A stretch of DNA of 64,000 bases from NCBI GenBank assembly GCA_948567375.1, contig OX419758.1, positions 12,653,001 to 12,717,000 of the forward strand, written 5' to 3'. This stretch comes from Lunularia cruciata (lineage: Eukaryota > Streptophyta > Marchantiopsida > Lunulariales > Lunulariaceae). A program made the translations under genes and the position numbers. The notes below the pieces were generated by a model. The model worked only from the letters and a program-made list of their open reading frames with translations, ran no database searches and was not told where the DNA came from. Shown piece after piece: positions 19,222 to 31,975 of this stretch (position 1 is its first letter; every line of letters starts with the position of its first letter).

Positions 19222-22200
19222 TCAGCTCAAAACAGGGAAAAGCTTCGCGACCAGCTCTAGAGGGATACTATCCGCAGCATTCTTTCTCAGTACAGGATGA
19301 TTGTCCTCATTCAATGGCAGCACCACCAACTGGAAATAACACACATTGCAGTAAAAAGTTAGGACACTACTAGGCCAGCACAACTTTCATCATATTTTCT
19401 AGCGAGATAGAGCTCACAAGCCAAGTGCCTGTTCATTCGTAAAAAATGGATGATAACCCAATCTGTGGTTTAGATAGACACCAGAAGCGCGTGTAGAAAA
19501 TCTGGAAATGAAGAATTGCCTAGGTAAATTTTCTTCCTGATTGCAGGCACTAGCCCAGGTCAACGACGCTTGAAGACATCAATGATAAAGAGGAAACACA
19601 AACGTTTCCAGCCGCATTCTACTAGTCAACATAATGTTTGCAACAATAATTTATGCTCTAGAAGACAATCCGAATAGCCTTAGCATTGCCCTGTGTTCGA
19701 GAGCGGAACGAGTCTATGGTTCTCTTTGTAAAACACTCCGATTTTGTATACAGAAGATGTATCATACACTCGAAATATCTACGCATCGGATGTTTGCTAG
19801 CTTCTTCTAAATTTCTGAGTACGCATGCAAGCCTTGAGCACTATGGACTCTTTTTAATGACAGCAATAGAAATAGCCAGTCAAATCAGTCCGCTGGTTGC
19901 AGATGTTTTAGTTAACTAACAAGTTCCTACTGACGAGTACAACCTGCTAGAAACTTACTCGACCAATAACGAAGTTCTTGGGATTGCGATGGGGAGTATG
20001 ACAGACGTAAATGGAATCCTCGGACGGATGAAGAGAAGAAGTACTAACGATAATGGATGAAAGTGAAGAAAGAGAAAGGAAAATCCCTTCAGAAGAACTT
20101 TTCATGCGCAGAAAAGAACAAATGCACGCTATTTTTCTGAGAGCGGAACGTGGAAAACTAATGAACACCCGAAATGGGAGGTATAATTGTAGAACCTTTT
20201 TTTAACAGACTACGTACGCACAAAAATAATTCTACGAATATGATATGTAGGAGCGGGAGTAAATTCGGATTTTATCTGAAGAAAATATAACAGACAGGAT
20301 TAAAGTGTATCAAGGAAATAAATGAGTCAATCCAAGGATATTGAGAAATCAGAGCAGAAGCCGGTCGAAGAAAGGGGGATAGAGAACCCACTTAGTGCGG
20401 GACCGAGAACACCCATATGGAAGTAATGAATATGCAAGCATCGATATATGCAATTTGAAGGGAAGGTAACATAAGTAAGGAAATACACAATGGGAGACAA
20501 GTAGAAACGGAAAACGAGATAGAAAACAGGAACGGAAATTGATACATTTCATAAGTGGCACCTGTAGTGAACTAATATGCAGAGGAAGTATCTGGAATTG
20601 AAAGCAGAGGAGAATCATTGAGCGAGTAGGAAGATCTATTCGGAAGCAAAGGGAAAATATAGAGCTAGTAGGAAAACATGGCGGAAGCATGCGCTAAGTA
20701 CGACAAGCACCTTGGCGATCTCTGGAAAAACATCGATTAGTCCTGTGGAAATGACAAACGGAATTGCAACATGCGACTGATAAGAGTAGCAGAAGCGAAA
20801 GAGGTAACAAGAGAAAAAACATCGAGATGAATAGGAAGAGCCGAGAAATAGTATTAGAGGAGTGCTAGAGAATGAGGGAGGTCGTTGAAGGAAAGAGGAG
20901 CAAGTAACGAGTGGGTCCAGAGACAAAAATATATCATATCAGAAGGCCCAAAAATTTAGGAATCTATTAGATGATGCTCATCACCAAGAAACGATCAAAA
21001 CGGACAGATCTCCAAGCACCTTCAGCGGAGCTCAAACATAAGATGGTGGATAATGATGCGTGCTCAAACTATTATGGAATGAGATCAAGTCAAAAGCTTA
21101 AGTGCCTGGATGCACAAAATATTCCCTATGGAATATCAAACTCCTCTAGTACTTGACTTGCATCGTAATGGCAGAAGGAAATCCCACACCGAGAAGGGTA
21201 GAAAAGACGAACGTTTTACCCGAGCCAGAATCCATTAGGAACACGTAATGCAACACGTACGGACTAAGACTGCAATCAACCAGAGCAGGTCGAACAAGCT
21301 CCCAAAAGAGCACACGTGCAGTCTGTCTTCAAGGCAACTGGCTGAAAGCCGAACCAGCAGCAACCAGTGAAATCATGATTCTAGGGATTGTTGACCGAAC
21401 TCAGTGATGTCCGTCAAGACAAAAGGTCGTCTTATCGTGGGTCAAGCGAGTAATGCATGGTATAAACAACAGTACCTCTTGCAGCATCTTGCACCACCCA
21501 AGAAACAATGGACTCAGAAGGTAGGGAAGATGACGAAATGCAACTTTGTCAACAGTGGCTTTAAGACAACAAGAAACCTGTGACCGGAATAGAATGAACG
21601 CTTTCATCCATCGTGTAGACTAGGGACGACATCAGTTGAAGACCCCTTAAATAAAGAGCAGAAGGTATGGCGCACGGCTTGAAGCAGGGGTGAAACTCAG
21701 TGTTCTTGATAAGTGACACACGAATCTGGGAGTAAAAGGAAGCCTTCCAATGAAACTTCAGGCGTAACAGCGCATGGAAATTAGGACCGAATACACTTTA
21801 TGATTGGATAAGATGGTATCGTGATGGGAACACGTAGAAGACGGGTGCCTAGTGATGACAAATGTCAGGAATCGTGCTTCCCCATACTCATTGAACTGGA
21901 TGCAAGATCATCTGCAATAGACCTTGTAGAAATGCATCAATTTACCTTGTAACTCCAGACGAGAGGCGGATGTCAGCGGAGAGTGTCATGGGAGTATTTG
22001 CTAGAGACATGTAAAATTGGCTCTCACCTGGCCTCCTGCGTGACCTTTCTCCAGAGACCACCCGTTGTTCACTTGCTGGTGCTCGATGTACTTGTCAAGG
22101 GACAAACCTTCAACATTTATTGCCTGGCCCGAGCAAAATCAAGACAACTCTTATAATTAGCCATTCGTTCAACCACGTCTTTACCATATGTTCCTGGAGC

Positions 22201-25012
22201 CACAAGGCATGTGGTCCAAAATATTGCGTGCAGGAATATGGAACCTGTTTGCTAAAACAGTCCTATCCCCAAGTAGGACTGAACGAGACGTGACATTGTG
22301 AACAAAGTATGAGACGTAATCCCTTGTACATTTGTATACGAGAACAGAAGCCATTCTGGGAACGGGTTATCCCTTGTATGCGAGTATATAAGGACCACAT
22401 CCTTCGTAGACTCATACTGATAGAAAAATTCTGCCGTAATAGCTGACACTTGTCTGCAAGTACCATATATGAAGCAGCCAAACCCTGAACCGATGCTCTG
22501 CCCAGTGATAAAACCCGGAGCCACGTGCAGCTGTAATAACCAACGAAGCAACTTCTTTTCTCATTTGAAATCTTTGACATAGACTCGTAAACTTTTACCT
22601 CGGCAAGGATCTGGCGGGGGAGCTTCTGATACGTTAGCGACAATACGTGGATGGCGTAGTCCTGAATTGCTTGCTCAAAGCCTGCGCAGATCATGCGTGA
22701 TTATTTGAAGAACGGAATTTTATCCTACAGGTAATTTTCGACGTCGTTCCAAACGTCCTTGGTTAGCTGTGGCAGTATCCCGCTGGCAATATATCTTTCA
22801 AGGGTTAAAAAGCGTGAAGTCATAAAGCGTTAAAGGGTGACACGTCTTGCAGAAGACTTCTCTTACCAGGAACAACCTCCAAAATGTCTCGGTTTCTGTT
22901 GGCTTCATCCCAAAACTCCCGGAATCTGGCAGTCTGCAACCAAGTCTAAGTGAGCCACAGAACTCCCAAAAGGACCGATGTAAAATTTATCCTCCTCAAC
23001 CCCACTTGCAGCATTGATCTCTTTCAAACTTCGAAAGGTCTGCTAGAAAATAGGAAGATATATTTCCGTTGTGCAACAAACATAAATGAAATGCATCCCA
23101 CGTGCCTTGAATTCCAAAGTTATTTATATACATATTGGATAAGAGAAAGCAGAACCCGTTGTAAACAACCCGGTTTCATACCCACGTCTGATCGGACTTA
23201 ACTCTGAACGTAACAGTACAAATCGACATATTTATTTCTACAGTCCAGGAAACCAGAAGAGCCGTGCAGGAAATACGTTGAGTCCATCATTACACAGGAG
23301 CTCGAGGGGAAGAGGGGAAGTTTGGGCTGCGCATGATACCTCCAAGAAGTGTGCGAGGGTCGCAAGGGTCAAGAATGGCTCCTCCATTTGCTAGGTAGAA
23401 ATCGGTCAAGGACAGAACATAGTTACAGAAAACGAGAAATGAAATACGATAGAGCGACAAGCAAAACTTAACATGCGAGTGACTAGGATACGAGCCTCTC
23501 GGGAATCAGGAACATGCAGAGGTTAAAATCCGGGGCTGGGAGTGCCATCAATGCCTGCAAGCACAAAATCACGATTTGGGCTTAGTAATGGTTGTATGAC
23601 GGATGGTGAATCCACGCAGCGATTATTAGACATATTGTACTAACTGCTTCCTAAAATCCTCGATGAGGGGTATTAAGAATAAGATCTATTGGCGTAGGAT
23701 TAAACACAAATATGATCGCAGGAAAAAGAACTGCTGTTCTTACCTTCACGAGGATTCTAGTGATGACATGTACGTTCAGACGGGCTGGCTCGAACTGCAA
23801 GACATCCGGCACTAGAAAGTTACGTAACATCAGCAGGACGAGAGGAAATAAACCAACACTTACCTTTCGATGCAGAATTCAACAGTTCGTTAGGATCTAC
23901 TGCCTTAAAAGGAAACCGAAATGCGTGAACGAACCTGATAAAGACGTAATAAGCACAGATTGGCATCCAAGCTGTAAGTCTGCTGAGTGACCTGCATTTC
24001 GGAGAAGAGAGGAATTAGGTCTGAAAGACTGAAGCCATAACACAGATTATCGCGCATTTTGTACTTCGATGTCCAGTAACGGCCATCCTTGCTCCCCGTA
24101 TGGGGAGCAATCTGCTCCAAGGAGACTGGTCCTGATTTCTCCTTGTCTCTTACTCTATATCAGGACTTAGAATAGGGATTGGTGTGTAGTCCAAGTTCGT
24201 TCCGCTCTCATTCATTCTAATCACCTGTGAAAAACTAAATACATATCACAGGCCAGCAATTTCCTCCAGGTAGCGACCAGTTTCATCACATTCCAGATCT
24301 TTCGCGTTAACTTCGGCATGTTTCGGCTCTTTAATTGCCTATACCATCCCTCCACTAAGATTAGGACCGGACTCATGCTGAGAAGTTTTCCACTACAATT
24401 GCACCTCAGATACGTCACTCCGCTTTCAGCACATATCCTTCTCTGTAGACCGGTGTCATATGATCATCATCAACTGAGCTCCGACCTTCTATTCAATTCA
24501 ACCAGCTAGAATGGCCACAATTCTGATCCTACGCTGAGTGAGAGGTCGCGCTGACATTCTTGTGCACTCCTTTAAACCTTCATTTGAGCTGGAAAACTAT
24601 CTAGTTCTCCTCGCATGACAGATCTTCATTTTGACGTGCGCCTCAGCCTTGAAAGTCTGTCGATTATATTCCTCAAGAGCTTCTCCAACTCCACAAGGTT
24701 TGTTTCCTTCCGCTCGATTCTTTCCTTCGATCTTATCTTAAATTCGTATCCTTTCCTTTATCCTTCCGAAAAGTTTTCAAATAATAAAGGATCCAGAAGA
24801 ACTTCTTCTTCTTGGTTCTATACCATATCGGTAATGAGATCCAAAGAAATGCTAAGGCGAAAACTCCACTGATAAAAGTAACCGAAAAGAGATTGGTAAC
24901 ATACCTGCTCCTGTACATAACTCTCAAGATCCGGTAAGATGTCGGGGTTGTAGGGATTTAGCTGCACCAAGTGCTCAACCGTGATAGGAACTTGCTGCGC
25001 GAGGCCCGGCAT
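19222..25012 (-). CDS. EIF3K: Eukaryotic translation initiation factor 3 subunit K, 9 coding exons
   Basis: Small subunit of eIF3, which binds the 40S ribosome in the cytoplasm during initiation; family members have a HEAT-like N-terminal part and a winged-helix C-terminal part. Exons (minus strand): 25012-24905, 23991-23935, 23794-23744, 23554-23492, 23390-23340, 22933-22867, 22681-22599, 22123-22028 and 19329-19222. They join in frame to 227 codons plus TGA, the family's usual length. All introns start GT and end AG; donors include GTATGT, GTAAGA and GTGAGA. Diagnostic stretches are TYSLDANLCLLRLYQ, GFEQAIQDYA, LSLTYQKLPRQILAE and SLDKYIEHQQVNNGW, which I recognise from plant eIF3k. The start is chosen at MPGLAQQ (25012, context CCACCATGC). 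No stops or shifts, so probably functional. The last intron is 2.7 kb. Confidence 0.96.
19330..22027 (-). other. Intron 8 of eIF3k
   Basis: 2,698 bp between GTGAGA at 22027 and the AG before 19329. The other introns are about 100-1000 bp. I see no coding gene, RNA gene or recognised transposon inside it; open frames on both strands look like chance. Confidence 0.85.
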
Positions 25013-26052
25013 GGTGGAAAAAAACGAAAATTGTTGAGAATAATCGAACGACACGAACGATAGATCGATCGTGAGTTCGATAAAAGGTCAAGAGTCCAAA
25101 ATTTCTCGAGCGGAAGAGGCGTGCTAGAGTTCGATACCTCAAGCTTGGTAACTCGCAATACAGTATTAGGGTTCATGACTGCGGTCCGTCAACCACGCTT
25201 GTAGTCTCCATCAACAGTAGGCCGTAAAGAACCTCGTAAGTTACATATCGCCTGTGGTTGCGGGCAGGTATAGAAGTGCAACTTTTCGACCTAAGGTACC
25301 TCGGGATATCTCAAGTACAGTTTGCTCCACAATCATTCGGTAATTAGTATGGACCAAATAATTGCGTTTAGTGATTTTTGGGGTAAGTAGTGTAGACCAC
25401 ACTCAGTAGGAATTCACATTAATAACGAGTTGAAATAATTAGTGTAGAATCAAACAAAAAGTTTTAGGGTAATATAGCCCATGGAACGAATGAAGCTGTA
25501 AATTTAATTTTTGTTCAACTTAATTTGAACTTAAACTTGGAGGCTACATGTAAAGGTGATAAGCATTCTCTAGACTGAAAGGAAGATTTTGATTTCTGAC
25601 TTTTGAATTGTATGTCATACAAAAAATCCAATAATGCGTCTATATTATTGGTATCTTATGGCAATATTCCCATACTTTTTGCATCGATGGGGCAGATTCT
25701 CTAAAAAGTGAAATTTTAATTCATACCTTAATTTGTGTTCAACATAAAATAGTTATGGAAGTCTATATCGGTGTGGATTAAGTATAAACGCCAATTAAAG
25801 GTCCACACGGAAAAGATTGCGGTTAGATATTACAATTACTCTTATTATATTTTCTCAAATAGAGAGATCAGTTTGAATCTCAAACTCATACTAATATAGA
25901 TTTCAAAACTAGCACTTTGTAATGACGGTATCCAAAGTTAGTATAGTACTTATTTGTAATACTTGTCATAAGGTACCTTATATATGTTCTATATAGTTTT
26001 GATATTTTTAATCACAATTATAATTCCATCTTGATCTCGTATCAAAGTTTTT
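25013..26052 (-). promoter_or_regulatory. eIF3k upstream region
   Basis: Holds the 5' UTR and promoter. A telo-box (AACCCTAA on the minus strand, 25173-25166) lies about 155 bp before the start codon. Such boxes are common upstream of plant translation-machinery genes. An ATG at 25176 opens a 72-codon frame that overlaps the eIF3k start out of frame; whether it is transcribed is unknown. From about 25330 to 26052 the DNA is AT-rich and featureless. Confidence 0.55.
25166..25173 (-). promoter_or_regulatory. Telo-box upstream of eIF3k
   Basis: TTAGGGTT on the plus strand, AACCCTAA in the direction of eIF3k. It matches the telo-box core found with translation-apparatus genes in plants. Function here is inferred from position. 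Confidence 0.5.
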
Positions 26053-26057
26053 AGTTT
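26053..26057. repeat. Target-site duplication of M2, left
   Basis: AGTTT, repeated at 36178-36182 on the other side of M2. It fixes both ends of the element. Confidence 0.85.
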
Positions 26058-26146
26058 GTCGTGTGCATATATATCGTTGTCAACATCATACACTATAGAA
26101 GCACAACTTACACATAAGTCATACATAGACTCTAAAGTGCCATAAT
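26058..26146 (-). repeat. M2 block A' (3' terminus)
   Basis: Matches block A but lacks about 16 bp present in M1 (the GTATGTTGTGTAGCGA portion). It ends CACACGACA beside the AGTTT duplication. Confidence 0.82.
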
Positions 26147-26591
26147 AATCAGATTGTTTACAACTCTTGAATCCACTCAACTCATATCAGTACTTGTCCT
26201 TCTCTAAACTGCCAACAATTGGGCATTGATTACAATCAAAGCCACACCCACTCTAGCTAAGAGAATCCAGGTGATGCTCGCCGGCCTCTATCCACCATAG
26301 CTAGGAACTCGAATGCTCAACATCAAAGAAGTGAGCTCTCTAGAGCTACACTTCAAAAGTCTACCCCCTGGACTCGAGCAAGTCTAAAACCCTAACGGTC
26401 CCGCTGACGGCACACTTGACGGTGGAAACGGTGCAAAGTGACGGTGGGCCTCACCATGAAGTCAGTATCCTGAACACAAAATCTGACCATTGGAAAGTAG
26501 TCTCTGAGAAACTACTGAAATAACTCTAACTACTATCACTAGAGCTCGAATTTCCAAGCAATCTAGATGTTACACTACAAATGGCATGACA
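26147..26591 (-). repeat. M2 3' block B
   Basis: Starts TGTCATGCC at 26591 (minus) and ends CAATCTGATTA. Homologous to M1 9998-10446. Confidence 0.82.
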
Positions 26592-26593
26592 GT

Positions 26594-26700
26594 TGTCATG
26601 CGTATATACATCACTACACAACATACATCAATGTCAACATCATACACTATAGAAACACAACTCACACATAAGTCATACATAGACTCTAAAGTGCCATAAT
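26594..26700 (-). repeat. M2 internal block A
   Basis: Ends CATGACA, then GT, then TGTCATG of block B: a perfect 7-bp inverted repeat across the A|B junction (26585-26600). Confidence 0.85.
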
Positions 26701-26866
26701 CGCTCCATAGCTGGCGGTTAGGTCCCTCTAACTCTAGATAGCCATCTACTCCAAGTATATGGTATACCCTATGATGGGCAAAGATCAGGAGGCCAAGTGC
26801 TATGGAGCCCCATCGTTAGTCACATGTCTACAATCTATACCATATAAAGAATGAACTAGCTATAGG

Positions 26867-28180
26867 TCAAGTACATCTAGGACATAACCATTGTCCTTGA
26901 GGAACCACCGTGAGGAGAGGAGTCATACATGCCATATGCCATCCTCTCGAACAACTATCACACACTAACATAATAGTAGCTCCACCAGAAGAGCCACATA
27001 ACATACATCTCAAGCCTGCACGTACAAGTGCCAAGCTTGGATCCACAATACCATCAATGTTTGGGAGGTGGTATGGCACACAATTGTGCACATGATCCTT
27101 CCAACCAACACAATCACGTCCTTCTAACACAAGGACTTCATATGGCAAAACCTCATGCACTCTCAAGATAGTGCGGCCTATCAAAACATCAAGTGTTGTT
27201 GGTGTTTTCTACTATAGATTTACATAGTCTCCTAGATGAAATCAACGGACCAAGGGTCTATAACCTCCTCCTCAAATGGTAGCATAGCGTAAAGTATCTC
27301 TATGTTGAGCAATTGCCAAGTTCTCAAAGGCCATCGGCATCACTCTCCAAAAGATCTCTACCCGTTGAGAACATGCACTCATCCATACATCGGGGTCATC
27401 CAAGTCCAAAACTATAGTAGCATCTCGGCAAATGGCTGCAGGTAAATCTGGATCTCATCCATAGAGTAAAAAGTACGTAGAGAAGGATGTTAAGGAGGCT
27501 TGCCGGCTGAACCGATAGCCCATGGCCAACCAAGGTAACTGGAGATCCCAATCTCCCAACCGGCCTCTCTGCAAACCATACTTTTGCAATCCTCTCTTCA
27601 TTGTCTAAACCACTCTCTCTACTAAGCCATCTGCCTCAGGGTGATCTCAAGATGTAGTACAATGATCAATCAAAGCCTTGTCACACAAGACTTGAAACTC
27701 CCCCAAGAACTCTATACCCTGATCAGTCAAAACCTCAGTTGGTGCACCAAAATGACTAAGAACTCGATCCAAGAACAAGTAAGTTATCCTTTCACTAGAC
27801 TTGTCAGGAAGTGCCACCAACTCAATCCATTTGGAGAAGTGCTCCACCATCACCAAAACATATTGATGATGTCTCACAATCAGCGGTAAAGGTCCAGCAA
27901 AGTCCAAACTCCAACAGTAACCCAATCCTATGATAGGTAATGGGTGTAACTATGGCGTAGGAGTATTGAATGATGCTCTAACTTGGTCATAAACCACACA
28001 TCTGCCAACAAACTATTGTACCTTGGTTTGCATACCGCACCACCAAGAATGACTCTAGAGTGAGCTATATGTATGCTTGACTCCAAAATGTCCTAGCTCC
28101 TCATGAGCATGACGGACCAACTATGGTCTTTGAGATAAAAGGGGTACTACTTGCACTATACCATCCTCCCATACACACAA
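26867..28180 (-). pseudogene. M2 integrase with PHD finger
   Basis: The PHD finger (about 27007-26873) keeps all ligands: CMLC, CDSC, WHMAC and CPRC. The integrase core lies in the segment 27925-27647 (LDFAGPLPL, and LTDQGIEF for the second Asp). The HHCC finger region is about 28140-27970. The stop equivalent to M1 8636 is present as TAG at 27952-27950. Further stops break the region into pieces. Confidence 0.82.
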
Positions 28181-29850
28181 AAGGTCTTTGCTCTCCAATC
28201 TGAACAGTCTGGCTTGTTGAAGAACACGGTCTCTCTCCTTGGCCCAGTTGTGCCACCAACAATACCAGTGTGAAGTTAGTCCATCACTAAGACATCATCA
28301 TGAATGTCTTGTTGAACTATACCAATATCTTCACTCTCTAGACCTAAAACCTCAATAACTCCTCCTGTATGCGCTGAGAGAGATACCACCAAAGCCGCAA
28401 AAAATATACATAAAAAGGTAGATGCATGCCAACCTGGCACCATCTCCTCATTTGTCTCACCATGCCAACGTGCTCCAGTCTGATCCTGTTTGTTGGGACA
28501 TGAGTTTCTACTCAACCCATCTGCATCACGGTTCACCAGTCTAGGTCTATGAACAACCATGAAATTATACTCTTGTAAAATCAGAGCCCATTGTGCAAGC
28601 TTCCCTAAAAGCTTGGCGGACTTCATCAACCACTTCAGTGGTTAATGATCAATGATGAGAGTGAAGGGGTTACCAAATAGGTAACATTATAAATGTGCTA
28701 TTGCCCAAATTGCTACCAAGCACTCTCCCTCATATGAACTATACTTTGCCTCCGCTGAATTGTTGGAGTGACTAGCATAGGCCACCCCTTCTCCTCATCA
28801 TCATGTTGGATGAGCACCGCTCCAAGCCCCAACATACTCCAATCAGTATGAACCTAAAATGGTCATCCTCTGATTGGTCTCCTTAAAATAGGAGCAGATG
28901 TCAACCTCTCCTTGAGCTCTACAAAAGCTCTCTCCTGCTCATCTCTCCAACACCACTCTTTTGTAAGCTTAGTCAGCTTCTTCAAGGCCTTGGCAATAGC
29001 ACTAAATCCTCTAACATAGCAATAATAGAAGTTTGCCAACCCAAGCAATGCTCGCACTCTACTCATATCCGTAGGCCAAGGAATACATGCAATAGCCTTC
29101 ACCTTGGTCTACTGAACACCAAGTCCTCTAGGATAGATAGTGTGACCCAAATACTCAACTTGCTTGTGGAAGAACCTACACTTCCCAAGAATTTAAGTCC
29201 ATGAGATCTCAACCTCTCAAACACCTCCAACAACTATCTCTCATGCTCCTCCATAGTAGTGTTATAGACCAAAATGTCATCAATATAGCACCAAGAAAAA
29301 TCCAATCTAGCTAGAATCCTATCCATGACCCTTTGGAACTAAGTAGGAGCGTTCTTTAACCCAAATGGTAAGAACCTCCACTGATGTAACACATCCTTAC
29401 TGTGAGGATCAATAGCCCCAAATGTTTTCTTGGACTTATCTTCCTCCCTGATCGGCAATTGATGATATCCCACTCAAAGATCCAAAGTACTAAAGACCTT
29501 TGTATGCCCAATCGCATCAAAAATCTCCTCCGGTGTAGGCATGGCATACCAATCAGCCCTGGTCTATCGGTTGATAGGACGGTAATCTCCACACATCCGC
29601 CTATCTATGTAGTTGCCATGCATATCCTTCTTGGTTAGCATCAATATTGCTAATGCATACTCTCCATGTGAAATCTCTACCAAACCAACCTCAAAAAGGT
29701 CACTACTCCCACTCTGAATCAATGTCCTCTCCATATCATTATATTGATAAGGACACCGGAAAACTAATGTATCGCTAGTCAGCTCAATTCATATACCATG
29801 TCCCTTCAGAGCACCCAAATCCTTCATATTGAAAGCAAAACAACTAGTGT
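28181..29850 (-). pseudogene. M2 reverse transcriptase and RNase H
   Basis: The catalytic YIDD is retained at 29287-29276. Segments 29592-29356 (a neighbouring frame), 29102-28863 (RVRALLGLANFYY) and 28629-28276 align with M1 RT, connection and post-RNase H regions. Stops interrupt it repeatedly; for example the RT block after YIDD and the RNase H region are broken. Confidence 0.82.
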
Positions 29851-30250
29851 GGCTCCTCAAGAACCTCTATACCCTCCGTCTTTCCTCTCCAATAAGCTTG
29901 GGTCCAAGATTTGGCTCCCAAGTATCCTTTGTAACTATAGTAGGAGTGGAAGATGTCCTGACTAGCTGCTACACTGGGCCCTTGGGAGCAATAGTGTCAT
30001 GCTCCCGACCACTAGAGGTCCCAACCTTTGTGTGAAAAACTCCCTCCACTCTGGTTGCAAGCTCCACACATCCTCTAGCTGCATCCCAAGTGGACCAAGA
30101 AAGTAATCCAAGTAGCTCATGCTCACCTAGATGGACTCCAAGTAGACTTCTCTCCCTAGTAGCTATTTGGTTGTGTCCCAAGAATACAATTTCCACTCGG
30201 TCTATCACTCCCAACATGTGCTTGAATCATCTTGATAGGCACAAGGCTCA
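29851..30250 (-). pseudogene. M2 methyltransferase-RT linker
   Basis: The segment 30217-29969 matches the M1 linker (SLLGVHLGEHELLGL). The TAG equivalent to M1 6606 is present. Confidence 0.65.
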
Positions 30251-31975
30251 CAAGTGTCCGAGTGGTGATGCCTATCAAGCGCATCCTAAGCTACTCTGCC
30301 AAGCCAAGGCTCACAATCTAGGTCAAACAGTTCAGGTCCATAGCCTGACCAAACACCTGACACTTGGATGCCTCTAACACTGCTGGAATAGCGGTAATAC
30401 CGGTGCAAAAACCTATTGCCCGCTCTCTCATCAGTGTTGGGCTCCACCAATTGCTATAATTGTGAGTCTCAAACAAGTCCAGGTCCTCCCTCTCAAAAAG
30501 CATGAGAGCTTAGGAAATTCATGAGTGTGAGAAATACTGCTCTAGGCTATCCAACTAGGTTCACCACTGCCATAGGTGACCTATCAGCCACTACCATTGT
30601 TTGAGATTGACGCCCAACATCCAAGATATCATCAACAAGGATTTTGTCAAGTTGTTGAATCCCATCATAAGCATGTTGTAGAACCTCTCTGGGTAAGAGG
30701 TTCGTCTACCAAAGACAAAGATGATGAGCTCATGATCCCACTCTGGCTCGATCTAACAGTATAGTAGGTCCCATCCAAGAATGGACCTGATGTGTACTGT
30801 GAGCCGGCTTGTCTCTCACTCAGGGTGAACCTCTGATGGCTATTATGGTAGCGCACCATGGACTAAGAAGGCAAGGAACCCCAACTCCATCATACTCCTC
30901 CAAGGCTAACACTCCAAGACTCAAGACATTGCTCACTAGAGAACTCAATGAGAGAGAGATAGTTGCAAATGAAAGGATGTTGAGTACCTCCTCACCCCTT
31001 GTTTATATAGTGATGAAATAGTTACGTACCAAAGTTGCTAAATACCGTAGTAACTCAAGTTACTAGACTAAAAGTCAAATAAAGTCAAAAAGCAAAAAGG
31101 AATATCCATTCACATGGGCATATTCCCCTAAGCATGTGATCTTATCTTGACCCAACCACTAAGTCAAGGATTCCTTCACATGGGCTATCCTTGGACTAAA
31201 GAAGAATCCAAAACAAAAAGGCTTGCGGGCCCAAGAGTTCTCAACTCTTTCCTCAAAGCCAAACACCTAGGAATAATACCTAGTCAACACACTAAAATCC
31301 AAAATAGTGGTGCTCATCTTTTCTACTTCCTCTAAAGTAAGGTCCCATCTATCTTAGCTATGACTAACTTTAGCTAACCATGACTAATATAGAACCATCC
31401 TTTATCTCTATATAAATAATATCTCTTAAGTACTTGTAATACCAAGCTAAATATCACAATACCACACACATGCACAAATGGGTGTTACAATACTTGCCAC
31501 CACTTTGGTGCAAGAATCACCCATAAAAGGAATATTCTCTAGAAGGTAAGCTAGTGAAACGGATTGATGAACATGGAGATGTCATAGTATATGTAACATC
31601 TCCCAAAACACACCAGACCAAGGATCTTGAAGACCCAAACCTATACCAACATGTGTATGTCCTTGACATGGCCATCCAAAAATCACCAAGTAAATAGGCC
31701 CATGTCTCTCTAGATCATGCGCCCCTAGTTAGGAAATGTCTACTGGTAGGGCCTTCTAGTAACCTCCAACTACTAACATTGGTAATAACTCCGGATATTG
31801 ATAAGCCAAGTGTGCCACATGATGTAGAGAGACTCACCTAGCAGTCTAATCTCTTTCTACATACAAGTACCTTTGTACTCGTATACCTGCCTATAATACC
31901 ACAGCTAGTCCGGTGCTAATCCCACCAAACAACTCCAATATACATATCTCCTCTATTGGTACTGCCAAGCAATGA
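30251..31975 (-). pseudogene. M2 C5 cytosine DNA methyltransferase domain, split by a solo LTR
   Basis: Motif I (LELFGGISTG) lies near 31950, and motif IV keeps GWPCQG with the catalytic Cys codon at 31668-31666. Motif VI reads LLENIP near 31530. Motif VIII lies near 30740, with a TGA and a TAG inside, and motifs IX/X near 30440-30320. Compared with M1, it has CAG or CAA at the sites of M1 stops 5643 and 5787. It shares stops equivalent to M1 5514 and 6081. A D-family solo LTR (30799-31489) interrupts it between motifs VI and VIII. The domain is thus in the same place in two independent insertions, which excludes a one-off chimera in M1. Confidence 0.87.
30799..31489 (-). mobile_element. D-family solo LTR inserted in the M2 methyltransferase
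   Basis: 691 bp. In element orientation it starts TGTAACACCC and ends GGCTCACA, with a TATA-like TATATAAAC. It matches the D1 and D2 LTRs. It is flanked by GTACT (30794-30798) and ATACT (31490-31494), a 5-bp target duplication differing by one transition; uninterrupted M1 has the single site AGTAC. It is the product of LTR-LTR recombination. Confidence 0.92.
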
